Below are positions 32,901-45,217 of a stretch of 64,000 bases of DNA, in pieces (position 1 is the first letter of the stretch; every line of letters begins with the position of its first letter). The translations under genes were made by a program, and so were the position numbers. Below the pieces are notes generated by a model. That model searched no databases, was not told the DNA's origin, and was given only the letters and a program-made list of their open reading frames with translations. Source of the DNA: Pilatotrama ljubarskyi (lineage: Eukaryota; Basidiomycota; Agaricomycetes; Polyporales; Polyporaceae); NCBI GenBank assembly GCA_022385805.1, contig MU277769.1:20946-84945 (forward strand), given 5' to 3'.

Positions 32901-35900
32901 ACTCGGGACCTGCCGAGCCGTCAGTATCCACAACAGCCTCCACGACGTCGATCACGATCGGCACACGCTCGCAGATGTGGGCGGGCGCTTGAAACCGAAT
33001 GTGTACCGCTCACTCGACAGTGGCAACGCTGGCGGCAGCTCACGACAGCCAGGCTTCCGGTCGACCGCGTTCGCAAACGTCCGTTTGGCACGCGTGGCGG
33101 CAGCCCAGCTGCCAGCCTCCAGTTTCAACTTGTCTCTCCCGCCTTGGGCGACCGAGTTGGCCGTCGGACCGATTCGTGGCACTCGGGTCCGCGGTCGCCG
33201 AGTACTGCTATCGTATCCGGTGAGAGAGCCCGTCGAGCAAGGCTGCTCTCCCGCTCCTCACCGCCGCTCTCGGTATGGCACTCCGTTCGGCGACCGACGA
33301 AGAACCTGCTAGTGGGTGGCCTGCTGGGTCTTCAGCTTCAAGCTCCCTCTTCTCAGTCCTCCTGCGAGCGAGCCACTGGGCACGGTCTCACCGCGGAGCG
33401 GAAGAGCACTGCGCCTACGCCCGTAAGTAGCGATCGCAAGTCGTCGCCTTACTCGCTGCGGACGCTGGCCACACTATGACTCTCGAGCGCGACACGGCGC
33501 ACGCGCATCGGCGCGCCGGGCACTATCCCGGTCTCAGGACCACCGACAACTTGTCGAGTGAGTACGCGAATTGACGTGGCTTGCCCTTGGAACGCGATGA
33601 TGCATGATGCTTCACGGCTCCGTGACCCGCACCTCACCGCCCTGGAGGTGCCTCCTCTCGCCGGCGTATATTGTACCAGTGGCAGTACCACACCAGCCCC
33701 CGTCGCCGCAGACGTCCGCAAGCGCTAGGGGAGGGATGGAGATGGGATCTCGATCAGCGCACGCTCGCCCGCCGCCGGGCTCGATTCACAACACGTCCTT
33801 CAGGCCTCCGGCTGCCCTGCTCGCCGCCGGTTTGGTGATCGAGCCTGGTGACCGTGTCCGTACTCTGTTCTACGTATGTACTCCTCAGGCCCGCGCGCCC
33901 GATGCTTGAACGCCGGTTGGAACACCGGACTGCACCGGCTGGAGGCGAGCGTTGGAGGGTGGGCGTCGCATGCTGCCAGCGGTCGACGGCGTGTGTGTCG
34001 CGGCGCACTCCGAAAGCGGAGAGCGTACGATGACCCGAGTAAAATGCCTTAGGCTGAACTTTGGGCGAAATACTATCGTATGCAGCGCGGCATGCCAGGC
34101 GTGTACGGTGGCGTTTGTTTGGCACGGACCGGGGGCGACTTCTCCGTGTTGATTGCGGGAGCCTGAGTGCGGGAGGCGGAGAGCGTCGTGCCTGAGCCAA
34201 CTTAAAGAAAGGGAAGCTCAGGCTGGGGGAGAGCATCATCCCGGCGCGAGTGCGAGTGCGTCAGGCTCCCGGCTGGGCGTGTTGTCGTGCTGGGTAGTAT
34301 GTGATATAGTGCGTGCGTGCTCGTCGAACCCGATCTGTCACAGTACTTACTGAACTTGATGACACGATACGCAGCAGTGGCGAGTGGCGAGCAGACAGCC
34401 GGGGTCCGTAAGCACGCCGGCCCACCCGCATCGACGGATGTCGGAGTAGCGAAGACGTGCCACGCAGCGCTCGGAATTAGGCCTCGTTTGGTGTGCGTCC
34501 GACACTATGCTGGTATGTCTAGATCTGGGCACTGAGACTGCATCATGATGCCCGTGCACTCTGAGGACCCCGGCGGCTGCCACCCTGGTCAGTGCGCGAG
34601 AAATAGCACTGCAGGGCAGACGAGACGAGATGCGAAAAGTGTAGCGTGGATTTTCGCCTGCACCAGTGCGCTCACTGGGACTGCTCCATCATGCATCATA
34701 GGCCGCCGTGCATGGAATGAGTGTGGCTGTATATACTAGGTGCCTATCGATATTGGCAGTGTCACGCATCGCCGCATCGGTGCGTTGAGGGTGGCCGACT
34801 TGGTCGCCGTTGCCCCTGTCGCTTGCCTGGGGTGCTACGACATACCCACTCAGGCTCTGGCTCGCCGCGGTAACGAGCTCGAACCGTCGACGCGTGCCAA
34901 GCTCCACTCCTTTCGGTGAGGAGCGGACGTTCGAATGCAGAGGCTTGGCTCTACGTCTCGCTCCTTAATTGCGTTACAAGTTTCCGTGCGCTTGCGTTGC
35001 GCTTGGGCTCTCTGAGTCTCCTACCGGTATTTGTGGAAAATGCGGTACACAAGCCGAGGGTCGAGCATGTCCATTCAGAGGTGGCGTTCCAAGACGGCAA
35101 GGAAGACAGAGGCGCCAGCGTGCTCGGCCCACGCGACGCGACACGATTGAGCAAATGGAAACAGAGAACTGACGGCGGGATGGACAGGGTCAGGGCTTTG
35201 GACTGAGAGATGCCTGGCCAACTATGGCCTCCAGTGCACTGCTCGACGCCCTCGGCACGAATACGGGAATCAGTAACGCTGCCGATCCGGACGAGCAGAG
35301 CAGGCAAGCGGCGCACTCCCCTGTAGGGGAATCAAGGCTCAAGTGTCCACGAACCTGAACGGCGCTCCAAGGCCGAGCACTTATAATGCTTTGCAACTGC
35401 ACGTGTTTCCACGGGACAGAAAGGTGAGGCGGCTAGATCGCTGGACGAGCTAGATAGCGTCAGCGTCATGCACTACGGGCATTGAGTATTGAAGAACACA
35501 CCACGACATTACGAGCCATAGCCCACGAGGAGACCGTCGGACGCAACGCTGTTCACACCCGGCGATCAAGTCAACCGGGTCAGGATGCCCCGTTACCGGA
35601 GCCCACTTCTATCGCCATGGACAGCGAAGTGTGTGATAATACACCGGGCCTTGCGCGGGTTGCAGGCATGCCAGCACGCGAGCCTGAAGGCGATTCTCGT
35701 GGTACAGAGGGAGAAGCCTTGACGTCAAATAGACTTCGTAGCCTTGCATCGCGACCACAGGAGAACGACGGGCGATGACGCACCTTGAGTAGCGTCGTAG
35801 AGCCGGCATGTGCAGAGCCGAGGCGGACGAGCGGCAGAAGGGAACACGAAGCAGGGTTCTCGTGGCCTGAGGGCTTCGAGGACTAAGTTAGCCTCGCAAG

Positions 35901-38900
35901 GAGCCTAGGGGGGCCGTGGCTATGCCCTCAAGCAGTCGCTATGGTTGGGAGGAAGGAGGCGAGCATGCATCGGTGACAAGCACACATGGGGAAGGCGGGC
36001 CGAGGCAACCGCTATTAGACATCTCCGTCGGCCGAGATGTCGCAGGAGGGCGAGAGAACGGAGGCTGCTGCAGGCGCGGATGTGAGCCTTCCTGTTCCGC
36101 AATCCGAGTCGACCGTATCCGCACTCTCGCGGGTCTTCAGAGCCAAGCGTACAGGCTGCGGAGCATCTATATTTCAGCGCGCGACACAACACGTGTTGCG
36201 AGAACTGCATGCGAGTTAATGGTTCCGACATGTCAATGCTCAGACACAGGCACGCACAGGACCGTGGGGCGCGGAGGGCGATTGGAGGAGGCCAGGACGA
36301 GTTGGACGAGTGAGCGGGAGAAGTGCAGGAGTGAGGTGGAGCAATTGAAATGCGCATGTGACGGCCGCAGCGTCGCCGCTTCGCCGAGCAGAAGAGACAA
36401 CAGGGCGCGCGAGGATTGAGACTGTCGCGAAGCGAAGGTCAGTAGCAACGTCCAAAACTATGCGAATCACCAGAGTTAATGGGCTACTCAGTGCAATTGA
36501 TATGGTCGATCGCATTAAGTTGATTGACGAAGAGAGTGGTTGCACAGGTCGCAGTGAGCGTTCAAGCAACGTTCAGTACATTGCCACGCATCGCCTTGGC
36601 TGGATGCTTCTTTATGTTCTTCGTCTCCCATATCTCGGAGGTGTAGGTTATTTTGCTTCGTACGGTTCGCTGCACAGGCACAGGAGCGGGAATGCAGCCC
36701 TCGAACGTGAGTGTGCGAAGGCGCGACCAAGCGAACACGGGAGTCTTCGAGTCCAAGTTCGTCCTCTGCGACAGGCGCTCAAGGTATGACAAACACGCGC
36801 AAACAACGCCACGAGCTCGCGAGCGCCTGGAGAGAGCTGGAGAGCCGCCTGCAGAACAATCCCACACCGCTGCGTGAACGTGCTAACCCTACGCTTTCGA
36901 GGCATATTCTCCTTTATCTATTTCTTGCTCTGGGAAACGGGAGCGGTAAGCTTCAGCTAGATACTGGCTCCTACGATGCCCTTGCTCATCCGCTTGGTGA
37001 CTTGCATTCACGCATTTCGAAGAGTGTGCCGGCGCACGATGCTTGGCACACGTCCGGCCAGCTTGGGGTTCGCAGAAAAAATGGCGTACGCTATCCTGGC
37101 TCTGGGATAGCTAGCTATGCTCAAGATCTGCCCAACGGCTGAGTTTGAGACGAAATCCACCGCTGCGGCTTGCCTCCGACTACTAGTCGTCATCGTCCGC
37201 AACAGCCAGGCTCAATGGTACCCCTTCAACCGCCGTCAACGGCAACCTCATGACACACATCATGACCATTCAGCGGTCTGAGACTCTTTAGATATAAATG
37301 CACGCAGCTGCGTTGGTCAGCAGCCACACGGACGTGAGAAGTCTTTGTGGCCCGAATAAGAACGTAAGTCCGCTCCCTCTATTCCACTCTCTGAGCTAAA
37401 CCGTATCACCTCGTCACGCCCAGGCTCTTTGAAACAACCACATGGCGGCCCTGTTCCCATGGGGCGCTTTACGCACGTAATGAGGTGTCTATGCTATCTC
37501 GCGGAAGGGCTTAGCTCACACGCTACGTCGCGACTCGACCAGCGCGCTTATGACGTCTCTCGCCGCAGTCCAACTGTAGGGCCGACTCTTTTGCGGTGTA
37601 AGTGTCTTGGACAGTCATCTTTGGTATTATCTGCTCGTGTTATTTTACTCGAATGCTGCATTGATGATGACCTCCTACAGGCCAGTGTCTAGTTGGTTAC
37701 CAAGCGGTGGTGGGACATGGGAACCTGCCCTCTAATATTACATCCATCCTGGCACAGAATCCAGCTTGCCTTTCATCTCCTATCCTGTCATGGGGCGATC
37801 ATCGAGAAAAGGTTGCACCTGTCAAACACCGGTGCGCACGGCAAGGTTCTAAATACCATACGGGCAGCTGACTGACGGGCAGCTCCGCTTCCCTTTCAGC
37901 GGCCGCCTCTACTACCCGGACGCTTGTTCCCAGATAGCCAAGGCTCATAGATAGGTAGCAAGCCAAGTCCACGGCCAGCCGTGATTCAAACACGGGCAGA
38001 CGACCTCAGCATCGACTGGCAGAATCACTGCGCGCGTCGCACGTCGTGTTTCGGGCATATGTTAGTCCCGTATTCAGAATCTGGCTCTCTCACTCGTTGC
38101 GCTTCGTGAGAAGACGTCGTATACGCCCCGCCCCTTGATAGACTCGCGCCCCGTCTCGTGCTCTCAAGACTCACGCCGTAGAACCACGAGATCAAGTAGT
38201 CTTTGTACCCTACGCCCTCACTACGCACCTCATGAACGCATAGCGGTTCGTTCATCAGCGATCGAGGGGTTCCCTGATGGTCGGCACTCGGGCGGACCGC
38301 AGAAGGCGAGCATCCTCTCGCCCAGGCCGGAGTTACGGGGTACGCCTACCGTGTCCGTGCCGCTGCGTCGCAGTAGCATACACGCAGGCCCCGACACCGG
38401 CGCGCCTGAGCTCCAACCTAATTGTACAGCTGACTCCTCTTCCTCCGATTCTTCTCATGGGACGTCTGCCTCCGATCTCCGTACAGGAGGTAGCCCACTG
38501 GGCGGGTGGGCAGAGCTATGCCGCCCTTTGTCCTCAGCACCAAACGCCTCCGCTTGCCCATTCTCGCCAAGCTGGCATCCAACCGCCGCTACTTCACGCT
38601 CGCGCTCTGTCTACACCTGACTTCACGCTAGCGTGAGATCTGGTAAGTCCTCGATCAGCCGTCTAATTCCTTGTGGAAATTACACTTGGAAATTCACAGG
38701 TCGCAGCGTCGCAGACCGCTGGCTGTGCTATTGACAACAGCCGGTGCGTCGGCCGTCTGGATCATGGCGAGACGTGTGCAGAGAAAACTGCCAGTTACGA
38801 CAACGAAGCCTTATGCGTAGCCTGGCAGGCCGTCATGCTCACCCCTGTTGACATGTAGGACGTCAGGCCGCGTCATCACCCTCCATTCCGTGCGTCGTTT

Positions 38901-40480
38901 CTCCCGCTGGTCTGTGCTCTCGTCACCGCTGGGCTCATCAATGTATGTCTCTCCAGCAGCTGTCGCTCGACGCTCCTCATGGGCGAGTCCCGCGCTCAGA
39001 TTAGCCATCTCAGCGAGCGGCGACCTGCGTCATGCTGCCACTTAGCCTCGTCTGTCGAGGAAGTACCACCCTTGCTGTCTCACTCACTCAAGAGTCATCC
39101 CTGTCAGTCTCATCCGCTTTGGTGTTCCTACTACTATGCTCATGCGTCGACATCCCACACCGCGTCAAGCGTCAACTTTGTTCCTCCTTCGCTGTATATG
39201 CGCATCATTCATGGATAAGCTCAGTGTGACATTGTATTGCGTCTAATCCGAGCAAGCCAAGACGCAACGGGAGGAAACACAGCATCCTGTCATATCTCGC
39301 TAGTCAGTATGCTACCTTGCCGATTTTCTCGAGTGAAAGTCGCCGGCGATCTGGAAATGCATGGCCGCCCCAGCGACGACGCAAAGTGCGGTGAGTCAAA
39401 TGTCCGCTAAGCGAGCTTCTAGTGTGCTCACGCTCTGGAATCCAGCCTCTTCTCGCGGCAAAATCTCGCTGGTCGCCGCTGTCAGCCCAGCCAACCGTTT
39501 CTCGCGACCACCGTGTTGGGTCTTCAGGTCGGGTTTCGATGCGAAATTCGTCGTAGAGCATCGTCATACTACATCATAGCTGAACACATGCTCTGAACGC
39601 AGCATATGCTTGGGAATGGGCGATGAAGACTATGTGACACGGTACACCCCAGGGTACCACCAGGATACACAGGACCCACGACGCGCATCGGTTCTTGTAC
39701 GACCTGCTTCGTTGAATACCATTCAGTCGAGGAGAGTCTGACCACGGACCGATGAATGTCGTGGTGACGAGGCACAAGGGAGATACCGAAACCCCGCCAA
39801 CCGGCATCGATACGCCCCGGCGCTGACCGTGATAGCCTTTGTGGGTCGATTCCACCTATCTACGCGAGCCCCCAATGCTAATATGACGATGTGTCTTCCC
39901 CACAGCGACCCGAATCCATGACCTTTTTCCCCCGGTGGGTGGTCGAATGGAGAAACACCGGAACCCGAAGATGTCCCTGCTTGCGTATTATTGCAGCGTT
40001 ACGTCTCGACGCTCGCCGATGCGAAAATCTCACTGTCCGCGGCACAGTGCGAGCATGGGAAAAGAGCGATGTCTTGCATAATAAGGTTATGGACGCCCAA
40101 TTCAAACTGCGACGTCCCAGTATCGGTATGTCTTATGATCTCTCTTGCCCCGCAGCCAATCTGATTGACTGGAGACATGGAAGTCAAGCCCGATGTATTC
40201 CTCGCGGAGCTGCGATATCGAGCACATGCCAGATGTCACAATCGATTGCAACGCAATATATAGGCCTAGCCCGCCGGGGAACGCGGTTGTTCACAGATCA
40301 CAGTGGGTGCATGCTCGTCCCTTTCCGCCAGATACCGCGTCAAAGTCAATTGAATGAGATCTCTTCTCGTTCTCGTCTCTTAACCATATCGAGCTTCCTC
40401 GATCCCAACGAACTGGACTTCTTCCTTGAGCTCCCCTTCCCGTTTCGGTTCCTGTGGAAAGGGCGGCTTCGGATACTCCG
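29951..40480. other. gene desert of about 10.5 kb
   Basis: No gene or transposon protein could be supported on either strand. Contents noted: two CCATATATGG palindromes (30224 and 31386); a pyrimidine-rich plus-strand stretch at 31.4-32.4 kb with open but featureless frames; a direct repeat of CGATCACGATCGGCACAC at about 32260 and 32950; CTATCGTATCCGGTG at about 32826 and 33204; and a TATA-like GATATAAATG near 37292 with no convincing gene after it. The even scatter of short frames suggests old, decayed DNA. Genes with very short exons cannot be excluded. Confidence 0.5.
30224..30233. promoter_or_regulatory. CArG-type palindrome CCATATATGG
   Basis: A perfect CC(A/T)6GG box, the binding-site form of MADS-box factors (Mcm1/SRF type), about 385 bp upstream of the Ser/Pro-rich gene's start. 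A second identical box lies at 31386-31395, and the bases after each box are also similar (GGCAT[C/G]CTA). Use as a binding site is inferred. Confidence 0.35.
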
Positions 40481-40485
40481 TGAGC

Positions 40486-40491
40486 TATAAA
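40486..40491 (+). promoter_or_regulatory. TATA box of the WOPR gene
   Basis: TATAAA at 40486-40491, 53 bp upstream of the ATG at 40544. Confidence 0.4.
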
Positions 40492-40543
40492 GTTGCGGCG
40501 ACGGTGGAGTTCTTGGTACCACTCATCTCACCCCGTCAACGCC

Positions 40544-41832
40544 ATGTCTTCTCCCTACACCGCACGCCCCGTCGAGAACCTCGGCCATGCCACTCATCCT
40601 GCTCTCCGTACGTCCCACTGTATACTGAGTCGTCGATGTCCTGCTGATTTTCTGGGCGTCCTAGACCTCCGCGACGCCAGGGACGCACACGTCGTCTTCG
40701 AGGCCGTTCGCCTGGGTATCCTCCCACTCATCACTCGTCGCCTTACGGCCAGCGAGCGTGAGCAGCTCGCCTCTGGAAACGTCTTTGTGTGGGAAGAGGC
40801 CGAACACAAGCAAGGTAAATGCTCACCCCACCATTCCGAATATGCACAAGCACCCACGCTCCGTTTTTCATGGCATTGAGTAGGTGGATTAGAGAGGTGG
40901 ACCGATGGGAGACGTTGGTGAGCTTCCGCGAGGATTTCAACCGCATTTTATAGATCTGGATCTGATTCTCCTCCAGGTCTCAGAGCCGCATGCGCGGCGA
41001 CTACCTCTTCTATGAGGAGAAGATTGAGACAACGCCAGAGGAGAAGGAGGCAAAGGCGGCTCGTCGGTATGTCACAGCTACACCCTGGAAAAGCGCGTTC
41101 TCACGGTTGACGTGCGTCGCAGAGCGCGGCGGACGCTCGATCCTTTCGCAGCACCTCCCGCTCCCATTCGACGACAAGACAGACCCTCGAAGCCCGACGG
41201 TCTCACGAAGCAGACGTACTCGACGCACGTACACACACGTCGCGGAGAGCCGCCTCGCAAATGGCACATCGTGGCATACTTTTCGGTTTGTCACTGTCGT
41301 GGTAGCTATTGCGGCGTTCGTCTCCTGATCCGCCTTCTTCACCCAGGGTGACGACTACACCCGCTTGCCCGTCGTCGAGAACTACGAGTACCTCCGGAAC
41401 ATTCGCGTCCCAGAGGGGATTTTCACCTCTGCGAAGGGCAACATCACACGCTTCGGACGTGCTTTGGAAGATTCGGACGCGAACGAGCTCGTACAAGCAG
41501 CCAGGGACTATCAGGATTGGTCCCCTGCGCCGTGGGCCGTTCCGTCTTCGCCTTCTGCACGCGGGCTCTCTGTCACCGAGAGGCCCTTGTCGTCTTCATC
41601 TTCCTCGTCCTCATCAACAGCCATGCGATCCACTCAGTATTCGGTAGCAAGTCACCGATCGAGCAGCTCAACTGGCGTGCTACCCAGGCTGGCGACCGTG
41701 GTACCGGTAGCCCATCTCACTCCGCCCTCTTCTCCCATGTATCCCACGTCCCCGGGCGGCATAGCAAGCAGCTACAAACCCCTCACCTCTGAAGATCGCC
41801 GCGCGCTGAACAGCTTCCGGCTTGCTCTATAA
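40544..41832 (+). CDS. Gti1/Pac2 (WOPR) family transcription regulator
   Basis: Six exons, 40544..40607, 40665..40814, 40884..40917, 40977..41066, 41123..41285 and 41347..41832, give 328 aa with every phase matching. The WOPRa half is clear: LRDARDAHVVFEAVRLGILP, ITRRLTASEREQLASGNVFV, WEE, then GGLERWTDGRRWSQSRMRGD followed by YLFYEEK. The WOPRb part follows after a basic linker: LTKQTYSTHVHTRRGEPPRK then WHIVAYFS and DDYTRLPVVENYEYLRNI. The C-terminal third is Ser/Pro-rich, as usual for the family. WOPR proteins (Wor1, Ryp1, Sge1, Pac2, Gti1) bind DNA and govern morphological or developmental switches in fungi; a nuclear regulatory role is expected here, targets unknown. The start at 40544 fits a TATA box 53 bp upstream. 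Confidence 0.9.
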
Positions 41833-44800
41833 CAGGGACGCGTGCCTCCACATGGACGGACTGAATGTTCTTGATTGCATGGACAATAGGATCTGGGGTA
41901 AAGGCCTGCGGACGACATCGGGAGCGTTGTATGATAGGTATCTTTCTTCGCCTTCGCCTGCAGTGTAGCACCAGACTTCTCTATATCTCGCGTCCATTCA
42001 TATCGGTCTATTCGACTTGCAAACTGGTACCGCCGTGATCTCGCGCAAGAAGGCTGGCAATGCAATTTCTTCGAGTTATCAAAGCTCTCTTCGTCACCGC
42101 TTCCATTCCTCTGTCAGGCTATGCGCTGCGAAATTGGTGAGACACTCAACCACGAGTCCCGGCGGGGTTGCATAGCTTTCACATCTGTTGTACATCGAGA
42201 GACCCGCCGCGGGAAGACGTCGCTCACTCCTCGGAGCTCCCACCCCATGCTAGGAACGGTCGAGGAGATAGTCGTCTTGGCGAGTGGACTGTATTCCTTG
42301 CATTTGAATACATTCCGAGTACTTGCGGCCTCGCATTGTCAAGTTGAGCCTTAAGCTTTTAGCCTCGAGTATCGAGCTTGTGGACCTAATGCATCCTCGT
42401 CGCTGCGGTCTACGACTCATCTACCAAGCTCGATATACAACAGCCCTCCTGAGGGCTACCGCGCAGACCTCCGACAATGGCCCGCGGGCAGGATTCGAGC
42501 GAGAAAACGACCGAGGGCGCTCAGCTCCTCGGCGGCCCGTTCGACTTCCACCGCACACCGGAAGGTCAGAGTCTTTCCTGAAGACTACGGTGCCTAGCCC
42601 AGAGTCAGGCTCCGCGATGAGAAGGCACGAAGGTGATCAGAGAAGGCGAAAATTGCCAATGCTTCCGACTTCGGGGAGATCTTACCATTCTTGAACGCTA
42701 CCGTCAAGGAAGATGACATCGCTAATGGAGCTCATTGGAGGCTATGAGTGGAAGACATCAACCGTTGTAGGTGTCACACATGACCGTAACAGGATCAGTA
42801 GGCAAATATCACGCTGGAGCCATACGCGTGTGTCAGCTAGTCCCGCCTTAGACCAGTCGAGGACGACTGTACTGTAACCCCCTCTTCCTTGTCCTATATG
42901 AGGGTAAGAGCGAGCTACAGCTGTCTGAATTCTGCGATGTAATGTGATGTGGTTTGGCAAGCGTACAACTTAAGACCGGTCCCTCGCGTCAGCAAATGGC
43001 AGGGTGAAGATGTAATAAACAATCTCACGCTGCCTACCGGGATGAGCAAGCCCTTCGAAGATCAGAAGTCTCCGAGTCCTGCCGCCCGCCGACTGCACTG
43101 TCGCACCGAGGTCTCTTCCGCCGCGCGTTTACAAGGTCGGATGACGCCTCTCGCCGTGCCTGAGACAAACGTTCATGCTCGCGAACTTGCACTGATGCTG
43201 TGCGCATAAGTATGTGTTTAGTGATAGTCAGCTACGGCGGCGACTCACGAGGGATATCTCCGAGGCGGCTGCGCCGCCCAGTCTGTCTCGAGCTTGGAAC
43301 TGCCAAGAAGCCGCCTCCTGAGAACCCACATGATGGTGGTCCGTGGCCGGTGCTTTAGTGAAGGCTGCCCACGACTTCTGCCCTGTGGGAGCATCTAGCC
43401 CAACTAGAACGCTGTCGCTCCGCCGTCTCAGAATAAACCTCTCCACCCGTTGATTCGGGATAGTCTTTCCATCTGCCGCACAGAGAGCGATTCTGACGGT
43501 GCTGGTGCATGTACCGGGAGCATCTACAGCCTGAGCCAGCCCTGTCCGTACTCCTCTTTTACGATACACCGCAGAGAAGTGAGGAGGAAGACTCACGGAA
43601 GGTGCCAGTGCTGCGTGCATTAACAATGGTCGGCCCGACTGGAGCGCTGTACGATACCCGGACTTAGGTACCACATCGCAGGTTGTTATACGACCCAAAG
43701 AGGAGATTGTTGTTCCATCAGGTTTCCAGCGGAGAGATGCCTCTTCTGACAGGGTCGGTGATCTCGGATGCCTCAGTGATCTTGTAGCAAGTCAGAAGAT
43801 CGGTCTGGATTGCAGTCAACGTCTCTTGTAGCGGCGCCAACTGAAGAGAGGATCTCTGTCAGGACTCACAATGTGAAGAGCACCCTCCGAACATGGAGAT
43901 TTCCCATGCGCCGCAGCATGACCACGCAGAGAGTGAGCACGGTCCGCTCAGTTGACGTGGGCTCCGCTCTCCGCCTCGACTGCCTCCGGGCCATGTCGGC
44001 GGAAGCCACCGAGGGATGCCACATGCCGTTTCGTCCTTGTCCTGTCGGATACAGAGGCAGAATGTCAGTGCCAATTCTGGATTGCGACCGTGAGCTGCTC
44101 CGTATTTGCGCATCCCCCGTGCCGCCCGCAGTCAGCGGATCGCAGTGTGCGCGCAGCAAGCTCTCCGACGAGCTTGACAGCCTGGGTCTTTGGCCGGTGC
44201 AAGCCCTTCGTCCTGCGTATGACGATCATGAACATGTCAGCGTTCACGACGAAGAGCACGCTGACCACTTGATACGTAATAGCGGAGCCTGACCGCTCTG
44301 CTCGAGCTCGTTCGAATGCTTCTGTGGGAGCCGAATCGTCGTCAGTGGCGCCATGATTGTCCTGTCCTATGGCGCAGCAGTCCACCGTGAAGGGTTCTGT
44401 TGAGCATCAGTGCCCGACCCTGCGGGAGTTTCCGCAGGTCGTTCTGAGGGGCAGGCACCCGTGCGTTACATGCCAAGCATTTCGCTGAGGGAAGCACCTA
44501 CTATCCCGCTATCTGTTTCCTGTGGTCGTGAGAAGCAAAAGGAAGTGCCTTTGTCCCGAACACACCGCTATAGCGGGAGGAACGTGAGGGGAATGTCGAC
44601 GATGCCTGCGTGTGGATACCACGAGCTAACACCGTCAGCGATGGCAAATACTTCCCGCGTGACGATCTCTGAGAGTGAGGAAGCGTTAAGGAGATCGTCA
44701 CCTGTACAGGAAGTACGATGAGAAGAGCGGGAGGCGTGCTGCTCAGCTATGGTACGTCGGCCAAGGCCAGAGTCGAGCACATTCTGGTCGCAGGCAACGC

Positions 44801-45217
44801 CGGCCCGCGCCGTCCACGCGAATTTCCTCATCAAGTTTCTTGGTTGCCTTTGTTGGTTACAAGCTTTTCTACTTGGCTTCGACGGGCCCATGCCGTGTGC
44901 GCAATTCAGTGCATCTGCTCTGATCTCGTGCTGCCCGCGTAGCGGTGATCATGTACCCAGGCCTTATCGATCGGGTTTGCGAGCCCCAGCGGAGTTGGAG
45001 TTGGCTCTATGGCACACACGCAGCCCGCCGGAGATCCAGCCCTACGATGATGGGATTGTATTGCGGACGCTGTCGGAAGCGCGCGCCGTAGGAGGCCCCA
45101 TATAACGCAGCTAAGCGAGCGAGCTGGCGAGGGGGCCTGGACGAAGATAGAGCAATACATTGCGAGCACAGCAAGTCCGCAGAGGCCCACCACGGTTCGT
45201 CGCAGAAGCGGCCCCTC
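41833..45217. other. intergenic, 3.4 kb, no gene supported
   Basis: Frames are short. A minus-strand stretch at about 44385-43860 contains a hydrophobic segment (ITYQVVSVLFVVNADMFMIV) and a following basic region with a plausible donor near 43868. It may be the remains of a membrane-protein gene, but I could not join exons or assign a family. Confidence 0.4.

Noticed and set aside
37960..38040. tRNA-like T-arm (CCGTG TTTGAAT CACGG on the minus strand)
   Set aside because: No matching acceptor stem, D-arm or anticodon arm at the right distance.
43860..44385. Possible membrane-protein exons (ITYQVVSVLFVVNADMFMIV)
   Set aside because: Only one hydrophobic segment and no family signature; exons could not be joined in phase.
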